Shown here piece by piece: positions 8,357-16,449 of a DNA stretch of 64,000 bases (its first letter is position 1; the number at the start of each line of letters is the position of its first letter). The stretch lies in assembly GCA_016212925.1 (NCBI GenBank), contig JACRDF010000047.1, positions 248,001 through 312,000 on the forward strand, in the 5' to 3' direction. The translations under genes were made by a program, and so were the position numbers. Source of the stretch: Desulfomonile tiedjei. GTDB taxonomy: Bacteria; Desulfobacterota; Desulfomonilia; Desulfomonilales; Desulfomonilaceae. Under the pieces are notes generated by a model that was not told the DNA's origin, made no database searches, and saw nothing but the letters and a program-made list of their open reading frames with translations.

Positions 8357-9610
8357 ATGGACGAATCCAAGAAGTCCAGGAAGAGGCTCCGTGCCGCCAA
8401 AGAACTCCACAAGGTGGTCGGTGAATACTATATGGAATGTGCCCGGGCCAAGGCGCAGGGGAAACCGGTAGGATGGATGCCTCCTATGAACGGGGCCATA
8501 GAGATATTCTACGCTATGGACCTGCAACCGCTGTTTCCCGAAAACTGGTCCCCGGTCTGTGCGGCGTTCGGGATGTCCCCCAGGAATTTCGAGGTCTCCG
8601 AGAGAATGGGCTACTCCCGGGACCTCTGCGGATATCTCAGGAATATCATAGGGTATGTGCATGGACTGATGAACGAAGAGGCGACACCGCTTGGCGCGCT
8701 TCCGGAGCCGGACATCCTGCTGTCCCCCGGCGGAGGTTGCATCCCGGTCATGAAGATATTCCACGCGCTGGAACGCAGGTTTCCCAAGGCCCGTGTGTTC
8801 ACCGCGGACCTGCCCCAAGTGGCGGTTGAGGACATCCGGCAATATCATTTGGATTACGCGGTCAGCGAAATGCGCCGCCTCGTAGACTTCCTCACCGAGA
8901 CCACAGGCCGCAAGCTGGATTATGACCGGCTGAAGGAAGTGGTTGCGCTCTCCGATCAAGCGTGCGCTCTGTGGGATGAGATTATGACCTACAGGAGGCA
9001 CGTTCCGACACCTTTCTCAGCGGCCGAAATAGGTATCATGTTCGTTATGGTAACCCTCCAGGGGACTCAAATCGCGGTGGATTTTCTCACCAATGTCAGG
9101 GATGAAGTGAGACAGCGGGCCGAGGCGGGAATAGGCGTCGTTGAAAACGAGAAGCTCCGGCTTTTCTGGGACAACATCCCGCTTTGGTACAACATGCAGT
9201 TGTTCAATTACTTCGAAAAGGCGGGCGGAGTGGTGGTAGCGGAAACCTACTCCGCGGCCTGGTCCCTGCGACTGGACGCAGACCGTCCTCTGGAGGCCTT
9301 GGCTCTGAAAAGTCTCAAGTCCTACCCTCTCGTCTCGTGCGTGTCCATCAGGAAACGCATTGAGATGGTGGTCAAGGCGTGCAGAGAATACTCCATTGAC
9401 GGAGCGATCCTACACCGCAACAAATCCTGCGTCCCCATTACCTTGGGGCAGATGGACATAAAGCGAGCCCTGGAAAAGGAACTCGGGATTCCCTCGGTTA
9501 TCATTGACGCGGACCACATGGATGCCCAAAACTTTTCTTTCAGTCAATTTCAGACCCGGGCTGACGCATTTATAGAGATGTTGCTGGCGAAAAAGGAACT
9601 GGCCCAGTGA
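8357..9610 (+). CDS. 2-hydroxyacyl-CoA dehydratase / benzoyl-CoA reductase-like subunit, second
   Basis: A 417-residue paralogue of the preceding subunit and presumably its heterodimer partner. Characteristic segments are GWMPPMNGAIEIFYAM, RDLCGYLRNIIG, GGGCIPVMKIFHALE, HRNKSCVPITLGQ and IIDADHMDAQN. The cysteines in these are likely cluster ligands. The ATG at 8357 follows GGGGAGATAAA and abuts the previous stop, so the two are translationally coupled. The longer open frame into the upstream gene is rejected. The activase needed to energise the complex is encoded at 11494. Sequence alone does not decide between hydroxyacyl-CoA dehydratase and ring reductase. Confidence 0.9.
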   Translation: MDESKKSRKRLRAAKELHKVVGEYYMECARAKAQGKPVGWMPPMNGAIEIFYAMDLQPLFPENWSPVCAAFGMSPRNFEVSERMGYSRDLCGYLRNIIGYVHGLMNEEATPLGALPEPDILLSPGGGCIPVMKIFHALERRFPKARVFTADLPQVAVEDIRQYHLDYAVSEMRRLVDFLTETTGRKLDYDRLKEVVALSDQACALWDEIMTYRRHVPTPFSAAEIGIMFVMVTLQGTQIAVDFLTNVRDEVRQRAEAGIGVVENEKLRLFWDNIPLWYNMQLFNYFEKAGGVVVAETYSAAWSLRLDADRPLEALALKSLKSYPLVSCVSIRKRIEMVVKACREYSIDGAILHRNKSCVPITLGQMDIKRALEKELGIPSVIIDADHMDAQNFSFSQFQTRADAFIEMLLAKKELAQ

Positions 9611-9682
9611 GTTCCCAAGCTATCCACAGGGTTCTTCGATGCAGTTCGTACTTAAACAGCATCTGGCACGATGGAGATGGTC

Positions 9683-11485
9683 ATGGCACACAAAACGATA
9701 GTCAAGACGTTCATCGACAACGCCCGCAGTTTTAACAACGACACAATTATCAAGTACAAGAAGGAGCCGGGCGGGCCGTACAAGGACCTGGCCTGGGGGG
9801 AACTCCGTGATATGGCGTTCTCATTCGCCTGCGGGCTGATCGACTTGGGCATGCAGCCCGGGGACCGGCTCGCGCTTCTTTCCTTCAACAGGCTGGAGTG
9901 GATCGTCACCGACCTTGGTACCATTTTGGCCGGAGGAACGAACGTCGCGCTTTATCACACCAATACTCCGGAGCAATGCGAGTACATCATCAACGATTCA
10001 GGCGCCAAATTCGCGGTGGTGGAAGATGAAATTCAGCTTGCCAAGGTCCTGGCACAGAAAAGCCAATTGAAAGGGCTTGCCAAGGTCATCGTGATCGCCG
10101 GACCGGTCCCGGACGGGGACGACGAGATCATCTCCTATGAAACGCTCTTGGCCAAAGGTGCAGCTCTGAGAAGCGAACATGAGGCTGAAATCGAGCGGAG
10201 GAGCGGCCGTGTCGATCCTGACGATATGGCTGCGATCGTCTACACCTCGGGGACCACGGGACCACCCAAAGGGTGTATGATCAGCCACAGAAATCTTGCC
10301 TGCGTCCTGGATTCCATACACCAACTCTTTCAACTGGACCCGCAGACCAATCTGTCTCTCATGATCTTGCCGTTGTCGCATCTCTATCCCAGGGTATCCA
10401 GCTATTATTACAACATATCTATGAACATACCTCTTGCCATCGCAGAGTCTCTCGATACCCTGGGCAGTAATATGGTGGAGGCGCATCCCACTTTCATCGC
10501 GAGCGTGCCCCGTGTATTCGAGAAGGTGTATGCTCGCATTGTGACCTCCGTGGAAAAGGGTTCCGCGTTCAAGCGTCTTATATTCGGTTGGGCCGTAGGC
10601 GTGGGGAAGCAAAGAAGCCGTAAACTCAATGCCCATCAACCCCTGTCGTCGCTTCTAAAGCTCAAATTCAACATTGCCGACAAACTGGTGTTCACCAAGA
10701 TCCGTGAAATGCTAGGCGGAAGGCTGTTGTTCGCTGTTTCCGCCGGCGCGCCCCTGTCGGCCGAGATAGGGGAGTTCATGCACAGCATCGGGATTCAGAT
10801 TCTGGAGTTTTATGCTCTCACGGAGACCATCTCCGGCACCATGACCACATTCGAGCATTGCCGGTACGGAACGGTGGGCAAACCCATGCCGGGCGTGGAG
10901 GTCAAACTCGCGACCGACGGAGAGATCCTCATTAGAGGAAACAACTTCATGGGGTACTTCAACAAAGCCGAACTAACCGCCGAACTGCTGAAGGACGGCT
11001 GGATCTGCACCGGCGATGTGGGGCGCTGGGACGACGGAGGTTTCCTGGTCATCACCGACAGGAAGAAAGACCTAATAATAACCTCCGGCGGAAAAAACAT
11101 CTCCCCCCAGAACATTGAGAACATGTTCAAAGGTATGCCTCTGTTTTCCAATGTCATGGTCCACGGGGACCGGAGAAAGTATCTAACCGCACTAGTGACT
11201 CTGAATCGGGCGGAAACGGAAGCCTTGGCCCAGGAGCGGCGCATGTCTTACGAAACCTACGAAGAGTTGACTCAAAGCCCGGAAATCCGAGATCGAATCC
11301 GGAAATACATGGACGAAGTGAACAATAAATTGGCCCGATATGAGACGATAAAGAAGTTTATCATCCTTCCCAGGGAGTTCTCCCAGGAAGAGGGTGAAAT
11401 CACCCCTACGCTCAAGCTCAAAAGGAAGTCCATCAGGGACAGGTACGGAGACCTGCTGGACTCCTTGTATGAAAAGGATGCCTAA
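9683..11485 (+). CDS. AMP-forming long-chain acyl-CoA synthetase
   Basis: A 600-residue ANL-superfamily ligase activating a carboxylic acid with ATP and CoA, closest in look to FadD15-type long-chain synthetases. The P-loop YTSGTTGPPKG lies near residue 192, the core motif FYALTETISG near 380, the hinge region TGDVGRWDDGGFLVITDRKKD near 445, and the C-terminal lysine region TPTLKLKRKSI is present. ATGs at 9671, 9677 and 9683 are in frame. GGAG at 9673 is well spaced for 9683, which I choose. It lies between the dehydratase subunits and their activase, so the acid it activates is probably the pathway's entry substrate. Confidence 0.9.
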   Translation: MAHKTIVKTFIDNARSFNNDTIIKYKKEPGGPYKDLAWGELRDMAFSFACGLIDLGMQPGDRLALLSFNRLEWIVTDLGTILAGGTNVALYHTNTPEQCEYIINDSGAKFAVVEDEIQLAKVLAQKSQLKGLAKVIVIAGPVPDGDDEIISYETLLAKGAALRSEHEAEIERRSGRVDPDDMAAIVYTSGTTGPPKGCMISHRNLACVLDSIHQLFQLDPQTNLSLMILPLSHLYPRVSSYYYNISMNIPLAIAESLDTLGSNMVEAHPTFIASVPRVFEKVYARIVTSVEKGSAFKRLIFGWAVGVGKQRSRKLNAHQPLSSLLKLKFNIADKLVFTKIREMLGGRLLFAVSAGAPLSAEIGEFMHSIGIQILEFYALTETISGTMTTFEHCRYGTVGKPMPGVEVKLATDGEILIRGNNFMGYFNKAELTAELLKDGWICTGDVGRWDDGGFLVITDRKKDLIITSGGKNISPQNIENMFKGMPLFSNVMVHGDRRKYLTALVTLNRAETEALAQERRMSYETYEELTQSPEIRDRIRKYMDEVNNKLARYETIKKFIILPREFSQEEGEITPTLKLKRKSIRDRYGDLLDSLYEKDA

Positions 11486-11493
11486 GCACCACA

Positions 11494-12279
11494 ATGTACT
11501 ACGCAGGAATCGATGTCGGTTCGCTCAGTACGGAAACCGTCATTATTGACGACCAAGGGAAGACCGTTTCATATGATATTTCGTCCACTGGAGCGAATAG
11601 TAGGGTAGCAGGCGAGAAGTCCTTTCACAAAGCGTTGGAGCAGGCGGGGATTTCAGACGCGGACCTCAAATTCACCGTGGTCACGGGTTACGGCCGCATC
11701 AGCCTACCCTTTGCAAACAAAGCAGTCACCGAGATTACTTGCCACGGCCGCGGGGCATACCACCTGTTTCCAGGGACTCGCACCGTGCTCGACATAGGAG
11801 GCCAAGACAGCAAGGTCATCAGGCTCGCGGACCGGGGGCGAGTTGTTGACTTCGCCATGAATGACAAATGCGCCGCCGGCACCGGCAGGTTCCTGGAAGT
11901 GATGGCCCGAGCACTGGAAATTGGGCTGGAGGAAATGGGGCCTCTGTCAATGAACTCAAAGGAGGACATATCGATCAGCAGTATGTGCACCGTTTTCGCC
12001 GAGTCGGAGGTCATTTCCCTGGTAGCTCAGGCCAGACCCATAGAAGACATTCTCAACGCGCTTCACGAGGCCATATGCAGCCGGGTGTTCGCCATGTTGG
12101 AACTTGTAGGGGTAGCCCCGGAAGTGACCATGACAGGCGGTGTGGCTAAAAACACCGGCATAGCCGCGAAGGTCCGGCAACGAGTCGGCGGAAGCTTGAA
12201 CGTACCGGTCGAACCTCAAATTGTCGGGGCCCTGGGAGCCGCGCTTATTGCGAGAGATTGTGCTAAAGGTGGATCTTGA
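11494..12279 (+). CDS. 2-hydroxyacyl-CoA dehydratase activase (ASKHA ATPase)
   Basis: A 261-residue activase of the HgdC/HadI/BcrAD family: a homodimer that hydrolyses ATP to drive a low-potential electron into the dehydratase or reductase. Visible motifs are phosphate loop GIDVGSLSTETVI, VLDIGGQDSK, and the two cluster cysteines Cys126 (KCAAGTGRF) and Cys165 (SMCTVFAESE), which would bridge one [4Fe-4S] between subunits. GGVAKN near the end is the adenosine site. It starts 8 bases after the ligase stop. The single activase gene is enough for a dehydratase. Class I benzoyl-CoA reductases typically carry two related subunits, so this mildly favours a dehydratase or a simpler ring reductase. 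Confidence 0.93.
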   Translation: MYYAGIDVGSLSTETVIIDDQGKTVSYDISSTGANSRVAGEKSFHKALEQAGISDADLKFTVVTGYGRISLPFANKAVTEITCHGRGAYHLFPGTRTVLDIGGQDSKVIRLADRGRVVDFAMNDKCAAGTGRFLEVMARALEIGLEEMGPLSMNSKEDISISSMCTVFAESEVISLVAQARPIEDILNALHEAICSRVFAMLELVGVAPEVTMTGGVAKNTGIAAKVRQRVGGSLNVPVEPQIVGALGAALIARDCAKGGS

Positions 12280-12325
12280 GCCCGATGAGGCCAAAGTACT
12301 TGCCCAAAGCCTTGCCGTGACTTCC

Positions 12326-12440
12326 GGTTCCCAGGCTCCGCCTGGGAACCCTTGTCTTCCGGGCTCTGCCCGGAAACACATGTTATTTCAACCCAGTCAG
12401 GGAAGCAGGGCCTCCCGGCATACACTCCCGGGCGGAGCCT
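12326..12440. repeat. Cluster of GC-rich hairpin repeats
   Basis: Three adjacent stems lie between the activase and the sigma factor gene: TTCCCAGGC/GCCTGGGAA at 12327-12349, TTCCGGGC/GCCCGGAA at 12357-12374, and a weaker one around CCTCCCGG...CCCGGGCGG at 12410-12438 followed by GGAACGAGG. The repeated TTCCnGGCTCnGCCnGGAA pattern marks a REP-like family. The cluster lies just past the activase stop and could end transcription of the upstream operon. Confidence 0.6.
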
Positions 12441-12577
12441 CGGAACGAGGAAAGAGCTATCTGTATTTCATTTTACATTGACCAAACAGGACTCATTCCG
12501 TGCCAAATTCTCCTGGCCCGAACAGGCAATTCGCTGGGTTCTTGTCAATGAGGCCATACTCGTTCATGATCTAGCTG

Positions 12578-13162
12578 ATGAAGATTTCAGACGGTGTAAC
12601 CGACGAACAACTCGTTCAGCAAGCTCAGGGAGGCTCGGAAGCCGCTTTCAATACGTTGGTGGAACGATATACCACGTTGGTCTACCGTCTTGCTTATAAC
12701 ATCACGAATTCTCCCCAAGAAGCTGAAGACATTGTCCAGGAGACTTTTCTGAGGGTCTTCAGGCACCTCGACGGGTTCTCTCCGTCCAAAGCTTCCTTTA
12801 AGACATGGCTGCTGACCATAGCGCGCAATCAAAGTATCAATGTCTTCAGCGCGCTCAAGCGAAAAGCCTTAAGGTTCCTCGGTGACTCCGGTGAAGAGGA
12901 CCGAAACTTCCACCAGGCGGACAATCCCTTTTCTTCGCCGGAACAGGATTCCGAGACGCTGCTGGGATCGAAACAGGAATACCGTAAAGTCGAGCTGGCG
13001 ATCGACTCGCTCCCGCAGCGACAACGCGAAGCGTTGATGCTGAAAGCTCAGGAGAACCTGAGCTATGAAGAAATCGCCGAGGTTATGAAGACTTCCGTGT
13101 CCTCGGTAGAGTCGCTGATTTTTCGCGCTCGCAAGAGGCTTATGGAAATTCTAGAGGAATAA
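12578..13162 (+). CDS. ECF-type RNA polymerase sigma factor
   Basis: A 194-residue group IV sigma factor with region 2 (about residues 15-85: LVERYTTLVYRLAYNIT, EAEDIVQETFLRVF) and region 4 (about 132-190: LPQRQREALMLKAQENLSYEEIAEVM with helix-turn-helix, then SVESLIFRARKRL). It would direct a small stress regulon. A zinc-finger anti-sigma gene follows 61 bases downstream and then two CpxP-like periplasmic proteins. That organisation resembles envelope-stress or metal-response sigma units such as CnrYXH/RpoE types. No firm promoter could be assigned in the 100 bases upstream. Confidence 0.93.
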   Translation: MKISDGVTDEQLVQQAQGGSEAAFNTLVERYTTLVYRLAYNITNSPQEAEDIVQETFLRVFRHLDGFSPSKASFKTWLLTIARNQSINVFSALKRKALRFLGDSGEEDRNFHQADNPFSSPEQDSETLLGSKQEYRKVELAIDSLPQRQREALMLKAQENLSYEEIAEVMKTSVSSVESLIFRARKRLMEILEE

Positions 13163-13223
13163 GCATGCAATACTTCGCGGGTATTGTCTTACTTACCGGT
13201 ATATAGTGTTGGAGGCTAGGTCC

Positions 13224-13670
13224 ATGAATTGCAGCCAATTCCACAAGCAGATTTCGTTGTTTTTAGACGGCGAACTGGCAGAGCCCCTGAGGGAAGCACT
13301 AAAGCTTCACTTGGACCGGTGCCCGGATTGCCGGAGAGTTTTCGAGCGCATGGCTGCAATGAACAATGAATTGCAGTCCATCCCCGGCCCTGTGCCGTCC
13401 CGGTCCCTGGCCCGGAGGATCAAGGAGCGCGTAGAATTGGAGCGAACCCGCCGGGAGGGAAGAGAACTCTTTCCCGCGTGGAGTAGAGTGCCTCTGATGG
13501 CGATGGTGATCCTGCTCGCTGTGGGATTGGGGAACCTGGCCGGCCGCTCTGTAACTGACATGCTAAATATCAACAGGACGGAAGCCATGCTCGACTATAT
13601 GATGCCGGATCAGGACGGATCGCTCGCTGAAGTCGTAATGACCATCGGCGTTGAGGAGAATTCACGATGA
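13224..13670 (+). CDS. Anti-sigma factor with zinc finger, membrane-anchored
   Basis: A 148-residue ZAS-type anti-sigma factor. The N-terminus has MNCSQFHKQIS and HLDRCPDC (His-x3-Cys-x2-Cys zinc site) that would bind the cognate sigma. One hydrophobic segment (PLMAMVILLAVGLGNLAG, about residues 92-110) places the rest outside the inner membrane. A GTG at 13206 is in frame, but GGAGG at 13211-13215 is correctly placed for the ATG at 13224. The stop overlaps the ATG of the next gene (ATGA), which argues for coupled expression of the sensor protein. Confidence 0.88.
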   Translation: MNCSQFHKQISLFLDGELAEPLREALKLHLDRCPDCRRVFERMAAMNNELQSIPGPVPSRSLARRIKERVELERTRREGRELFPAWSRVPLMAMVILLAVGLGNLAGRSVTDMLNINRTEAMLDYMMPDQDGSLAEVVMTIGVEENSR

Positions 13671-14170
13671 AGAAGGCTGTCTTTATCGGTCTTTTCATTT
13701 TTTCAATGGCCATTAATCTCGCTGTTGCCGCGACGGTGGGCTGGCACCTCTGGTTGCAACGCGGAGCCGGGATGGGAGCAGGCCCTTCTGCCGCCGGGAC
13801 AGCGACGTTGACGCGCGAAGATTTCCGCACCATAAGGCAAATGTGGCCCCGAGAAGCCCGTGCACAGATGATGGAAGCAAGAAGCAGGATCATGGAGAAG
13901 AACCTGGAAGTATTAGACGAAATTGCGAAACACCCCGGAGACATACGAGCCGCGGATCCTAAAATCAACGAACTGCACGTTCTCAAGGGCCAGATTGACC
14001 GAGAAGCGTTTTTGCGAATTAGCCAAACCTTGGCGAGCCTTCCGGACGAAAAGCGGCAGGCCTTTGCCCTCTTCTTAAAGAATCGAACGTGCATGGGACC
14101 TGGAATGGGCATGGGCCGAGGCCCCGGCTTTGGACCGGGCGGTATGGGGTGTCCGGTGCAGTCGCAGTAA
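13667..14170 (+). CDS. Periplasmic heavy-metal sensor / CpxP-Spy-like protein, membrane-anchored
   Basis: A 167-residue protein with an N-terminal signal anchor (VFIGLFIFSMAINLAVAAT) followed by an amphipathic helical region containing LTREDFRTIRQMW and ILEVLDEIAK-like helices, as in the CnrX/ZraP/CpxP group. The tail is rich in Gly and Met (GPGMGMGRGPGFGPGGMG), a plausible metal-binding extension. It overlaps the anti-sigma gene by four bases, so it is likely the periplasmic input to that sigma system. Whether it senses metal or misfolded protein cannot be told. Confidence 0.78.
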   Translation: MKKAVFIGLFIFSMAINLAVAATVGWHLWLQRGAGMGAGPSAAGTATLTREDFRTIRQMWPREARAQMMEARSRIMEKNLEVLDEIAKHPGDIRAADPKINELHVLKGQIDREAFLRISQTLASLPDEKRQAFALFLKNRTCMGPGMGMGRGPGFGPGGMGCPVQSQ

Positions 14171-14325
14171 GCAATCGCCGGGAGACCTTGTCTGCAAAGT
14201 CACTGGGTTGCTTGCCTGAACCAGCCATAGTTCCACAACACCCTCGGAAAAACCTCGACATCCAGCTTACTGAGCGGCATCCACTGTCGGTGGACCCCCA
14301 CTCGATGTGCAATATGGCCTTTACT

Positions 14326-14380
14326 GGAGGGGGCCACGGTGTCCCGCGTCCTGCGGGACCACACCAAAAAGGTTTCCTCC
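14326..14380 (-). repeat. Hairpin repeat family HP, copy E
   Basis: GGAGGGGGCC, then GTCCCGC/GCGGGAC (14341-14359), then CCAAAAAGGTTTCCTCC. This matches copy D at 33503 base for base over most of its length, including the inner GTCCCGCGTCC stem. It lies in the gap before the Gly/Cys-rich Spy-like gene. Confidence 0.55.
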
Positions 14381-14464
14381 GTAAATATTCCTGCGCGGGA
14401 TTTTCCTCCGGCCCTTGTAAACAATATCAGGTATCAAAAATCTGGCGACAAAGGAGATTCTGAG

Positions 14465-15001
14465 ATGAAGTTTAACAAGGTCACAGTCCTTGCGGCATCT
14501 TTGCTGGTCCTGTTGCTGGCTTCGGTTCTTTATGCCGGTCCTGGAGGCTGGGGAGGCGGCCCCGGCGCCATGGGAAGAGGCGGTGCTTTCTGGGGGGATT
14601 TGTCAAAAGAGCAGCAGGAGAAAGTGACTTCTCTAAGGCTGGAGTCCCTGAAGAAGCAGGAGGCGCTTAGGGAACAGATGGCCAAGAAGAGAATCGAATT
14701 GATGGAAATGACTTCCAAAGACAAGGCCGACGAAGGGGCCATCCAAAAGACGAGGGAAGAAATCTGGGCGCTGCAGGACCAGATGCGCAACGAAGGCCGT
14801 GCCATGAGCACTAAGCTCAGATCGGTGCTTACCCCGGAGCAGAAAGAGAAATTCGGTAACTTCGGGCCGGGTGCAGGTTGTGGGTTCGGCGGCGGCCGCG
14901 GTTTTGGCGGATGCTGCGGAGGTGGCCAGGCAGGATTCGGCGGGGGCCGGGGCCCTGGTGGATGCTGTGGGGGACCACAGGGAGGCTCGACCAACCTCTG
15001 A
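14465..15001 (+). CDS. Spy/CpxP-like periplasmic protein with Gly/Cys-rich tail
   Basis: A 178-residue exported protein. The signal peptide is MKFNKVTVLAASLLVLLLASVLYA, cleaved probably after YAG or nearby. The helical middle (about 45-135) has KEQQEKVTSLRLESLKKQ and LRSVLTPEQKEKF, matching the LTxxQ pattern of Spy/CpxP chaperone or metal-sensor proteins. The tail of about 40 residues is Gly-rich with two Cys-Cys pairs (GGCCGGG, GGCCGGP) and may bind metal. AAAGGAG precedes the ATG at 14465, so the longer upstream frame is rejected. It follows the sigma/anti-sigma unit by 290 bases and is probably a regulon member. Confidence 0.82.
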   Translation: MKFNKVTVLAASLLVLLLASVLYAGPGGWGGGPGAMGRGGAFWGDLSKEQQEKVTSLRLESLKKQEALREQMAKKRIELMEMTSKDKADEGAIQKTREEIWALQDQMRNEGRAMSTKLRSVLTPEQKEKFGNFGPGAGCGFGGGRGFGGCCGGGQAGFGGGRGPGGCCGGPQGGSTNL

Positions 15002-15023
15002 TTCGCGGCTGTGCATTAGTGTA

Positions 15024-15054
15024 GAAAGCCCCTTCAAGGGGCTTTCCGTGTTTT
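15024..15054. terminator. Rho-independent terminator, probably bidirectional
   Basis: GAAAGCCCC-TTC...GGGGCTTTC forms an 11-bp-class stem (15024-15046) with short loop, followed by CGTGTTTTG. It lies 23 bases after the Spy-like stop and overlaps the last codons of the convergent CYTH gene, so it could serve both. Confidence 0.75.
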
Positions 15055-15837
15055 GAGCCATTCAGTTATTATTGTATAGGCGGCGGGCCTTAGCCTGTGG
15101 CCATTCATCAGATCGTTTAATCTACCAGCGAGGACCAGTTCCTCAATGGCATGGCCCGTGGCCAGCTTGCCGTGGCGCCATCGTTGCAACTCCGGTCCAT
15201 AACGTTCGATCAGCCCATCGGCCAAGGCCCTGACAGCATTGGCGGTGTTGGCACCCTTTGCCTCAATTTCCACCTCACTATGAAGGATTCCTCCGGAAGC
15301 AAATTGATAAGTCACATCGTCGATTGCAAGTTCTGCGATCTGAGAGCCTCCTTTTCGATCGGTTACGGCCTTGCAGCGGCGTAGCAAACTGCGTTTCTGG
15401 ATAATCGTGAAGCCCAGTGACTTCATGGTTTCAAGAGGCCCGACCGGATCAAAATCCTCCACGTCCGCTCTACGTAATAAGCCAAGGCGCTGAAGTTCTC
15501 GCAAAACCCTGTCCAGAGCATCCGGCGACCACAGGGCTTCCATCTCCAGTCGTTCCAGGCCTCCCCATTCGGTCGGATGGGACGGTCCTTTCAATGTGAT
15601 CCAAATGTCTGAGCGGGACCTTCTTATTCTGAGCGCGTAATGATTGGCGCTCAGGGCCCTTTCGTCCGTGTCCAGGTACGCGTCGTCAAGGGTAACGGAA
15701 GAGGCTGGGGCTAGATGATATCCGCGGATTGCCGAAAGGCCTGAAAGCTCCTCTTCTATCTCTTCGGGCCGGTCTGAACAAATTAAGAGCGTTATCTCCG
15801 TCTCAAAGGCAATCCGATCGGTCGATTCGAGGCTCAT
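15034..15837 (-). CDS. CYTH domain protein (adenylate cyclase class IV / triphosphatase family)
   Basis: A 267-residue cytoplasmic protein with the CYTH tunnel fold: an N-terminal acidic strand FETEITLL, then YLDTDERALSANHYALRIRRS, WITLKGP and, later, HSEVEIEAKG. These carry the alternating charged residues that bind triphosphate and divalent metal. The canonical N-terminal ExExK is ExExT here. Members hydrolyse inorganic or organic triphosphates or make cAMP. The reaction here cannot be assigned. The gene ends convergently with the Spy-like gene and lies 13 bases downstream of the methyltransferase gene, probably co-transcribed with it. Confidence 0.83.
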   Translation of the reverse strand: MSLESTDRIAFETEITLLICSDRPEEIEEELSGLSAIRGYHLAPASSVTLDDAYLDTDERALSANHYALRIRRSRSDIWITLKGPSHPTEWGGLERLEMEALWSPDALDRVLRELQRLGLLRRADVEDFDPVGPLETMKSLGFTIIQKRSLLRRCKAVTDRKGGSQIAELAIDDVTYQFASGGILHSEVEIEAKGANTANAVRALADGLIERYGPELQRWRHGKLATGHAIEELVLAGRLNDLMNGHRLRPAAYTIITEWLKTRKAP

Positions 15838-15850
15838 GCGGGCCTTCCGA

Positions 15851-16381
15851 TCATTTGCCGACCCCTTCCAAGTCCAGAAGGGCCTTCTTGATCTTCAACC
15901 CCGAACCGTACCCTCCGAGAGTCCCATCAGCTCTGATCACTCTGTGGCAGGGTATCAGTATTGGAATGTCATTCCTGCCGTTGGCCGAACCGACGGCACG
16001 AGAAGCTTTTGGGCGTCCCACGGCTCGGGCCACTCCCGAGTAAGAACTGGTTTTGCCATAAGGGATTTCCGTAAGAGCTTTCCAGACTTCTCGTTGAAAC
16101 GGGGTCCCGGAGGCCGGGTCCAGGGGCACAGTGAAAGTAGTGAGGTTTCCAGCAAAGTAGCGGTCCAGTTCGTCAATCAGCCTGATCATGACCGCGTTTT
16201 TGCTTGAAGTCTCAGGCGCAGCCGGTTGTGGTATAAAGGAAACGGAACGCACACCCCGGGCGGACGCCCTTAGTTCCAACCACCCGACCAAATTGGAAAA
16301 GTAATGATGGACAACTTCCGGCTCAGTCAACTTGTAGGCTCCTTTGATGACATTCTGGCGATGACGGCATAATACTACCAT
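15851..16381 (-). CDS. ogt: Methylated-DNA--protein-cysteine methyltransferase
   Basis: A 176-residue suicide DNA-repair enzyme that removes O6-alkyl groups from guanine. The active-site motif IPCHRVIRADGTLGGYG carries the acceptor Cys. The helix-turn-helix region PFQREVWKALTEIPYGKTSSYSGVARAVG precedes it. The N-terminal domain (about 1-85) is short and lacks the Ada zinc motif, so this is the Ogt/MGMT form. The ATG at 16381 is used. It is divergent from the radical SAM gene with a 68-base gap, which should hold both promoters. Confidence 0.92.
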   Translation of the reverse strand: MVVLCRHRQNVIKGAYKLTEPEVVHHYFSNLVGWLELRASARGVRSVSFIPQPAAPETSSKNAVMIRLIDELDRYFAGNLTTFTVPLDPASGTPFQREVWKALTEIPYGKTSSYSGVARAVGRPKASRAVGSANGRNDIPILIPCHRVIRADGTLGGYGSGLKIKKALLDLEGVGK

Positions 16382-16449
16382 GTTGATGGCGGAACCACCG
16401 TGGTCTTACAGGACACGTCCGACAGGAAAGTCTCTTGGCAGCTCATTTC

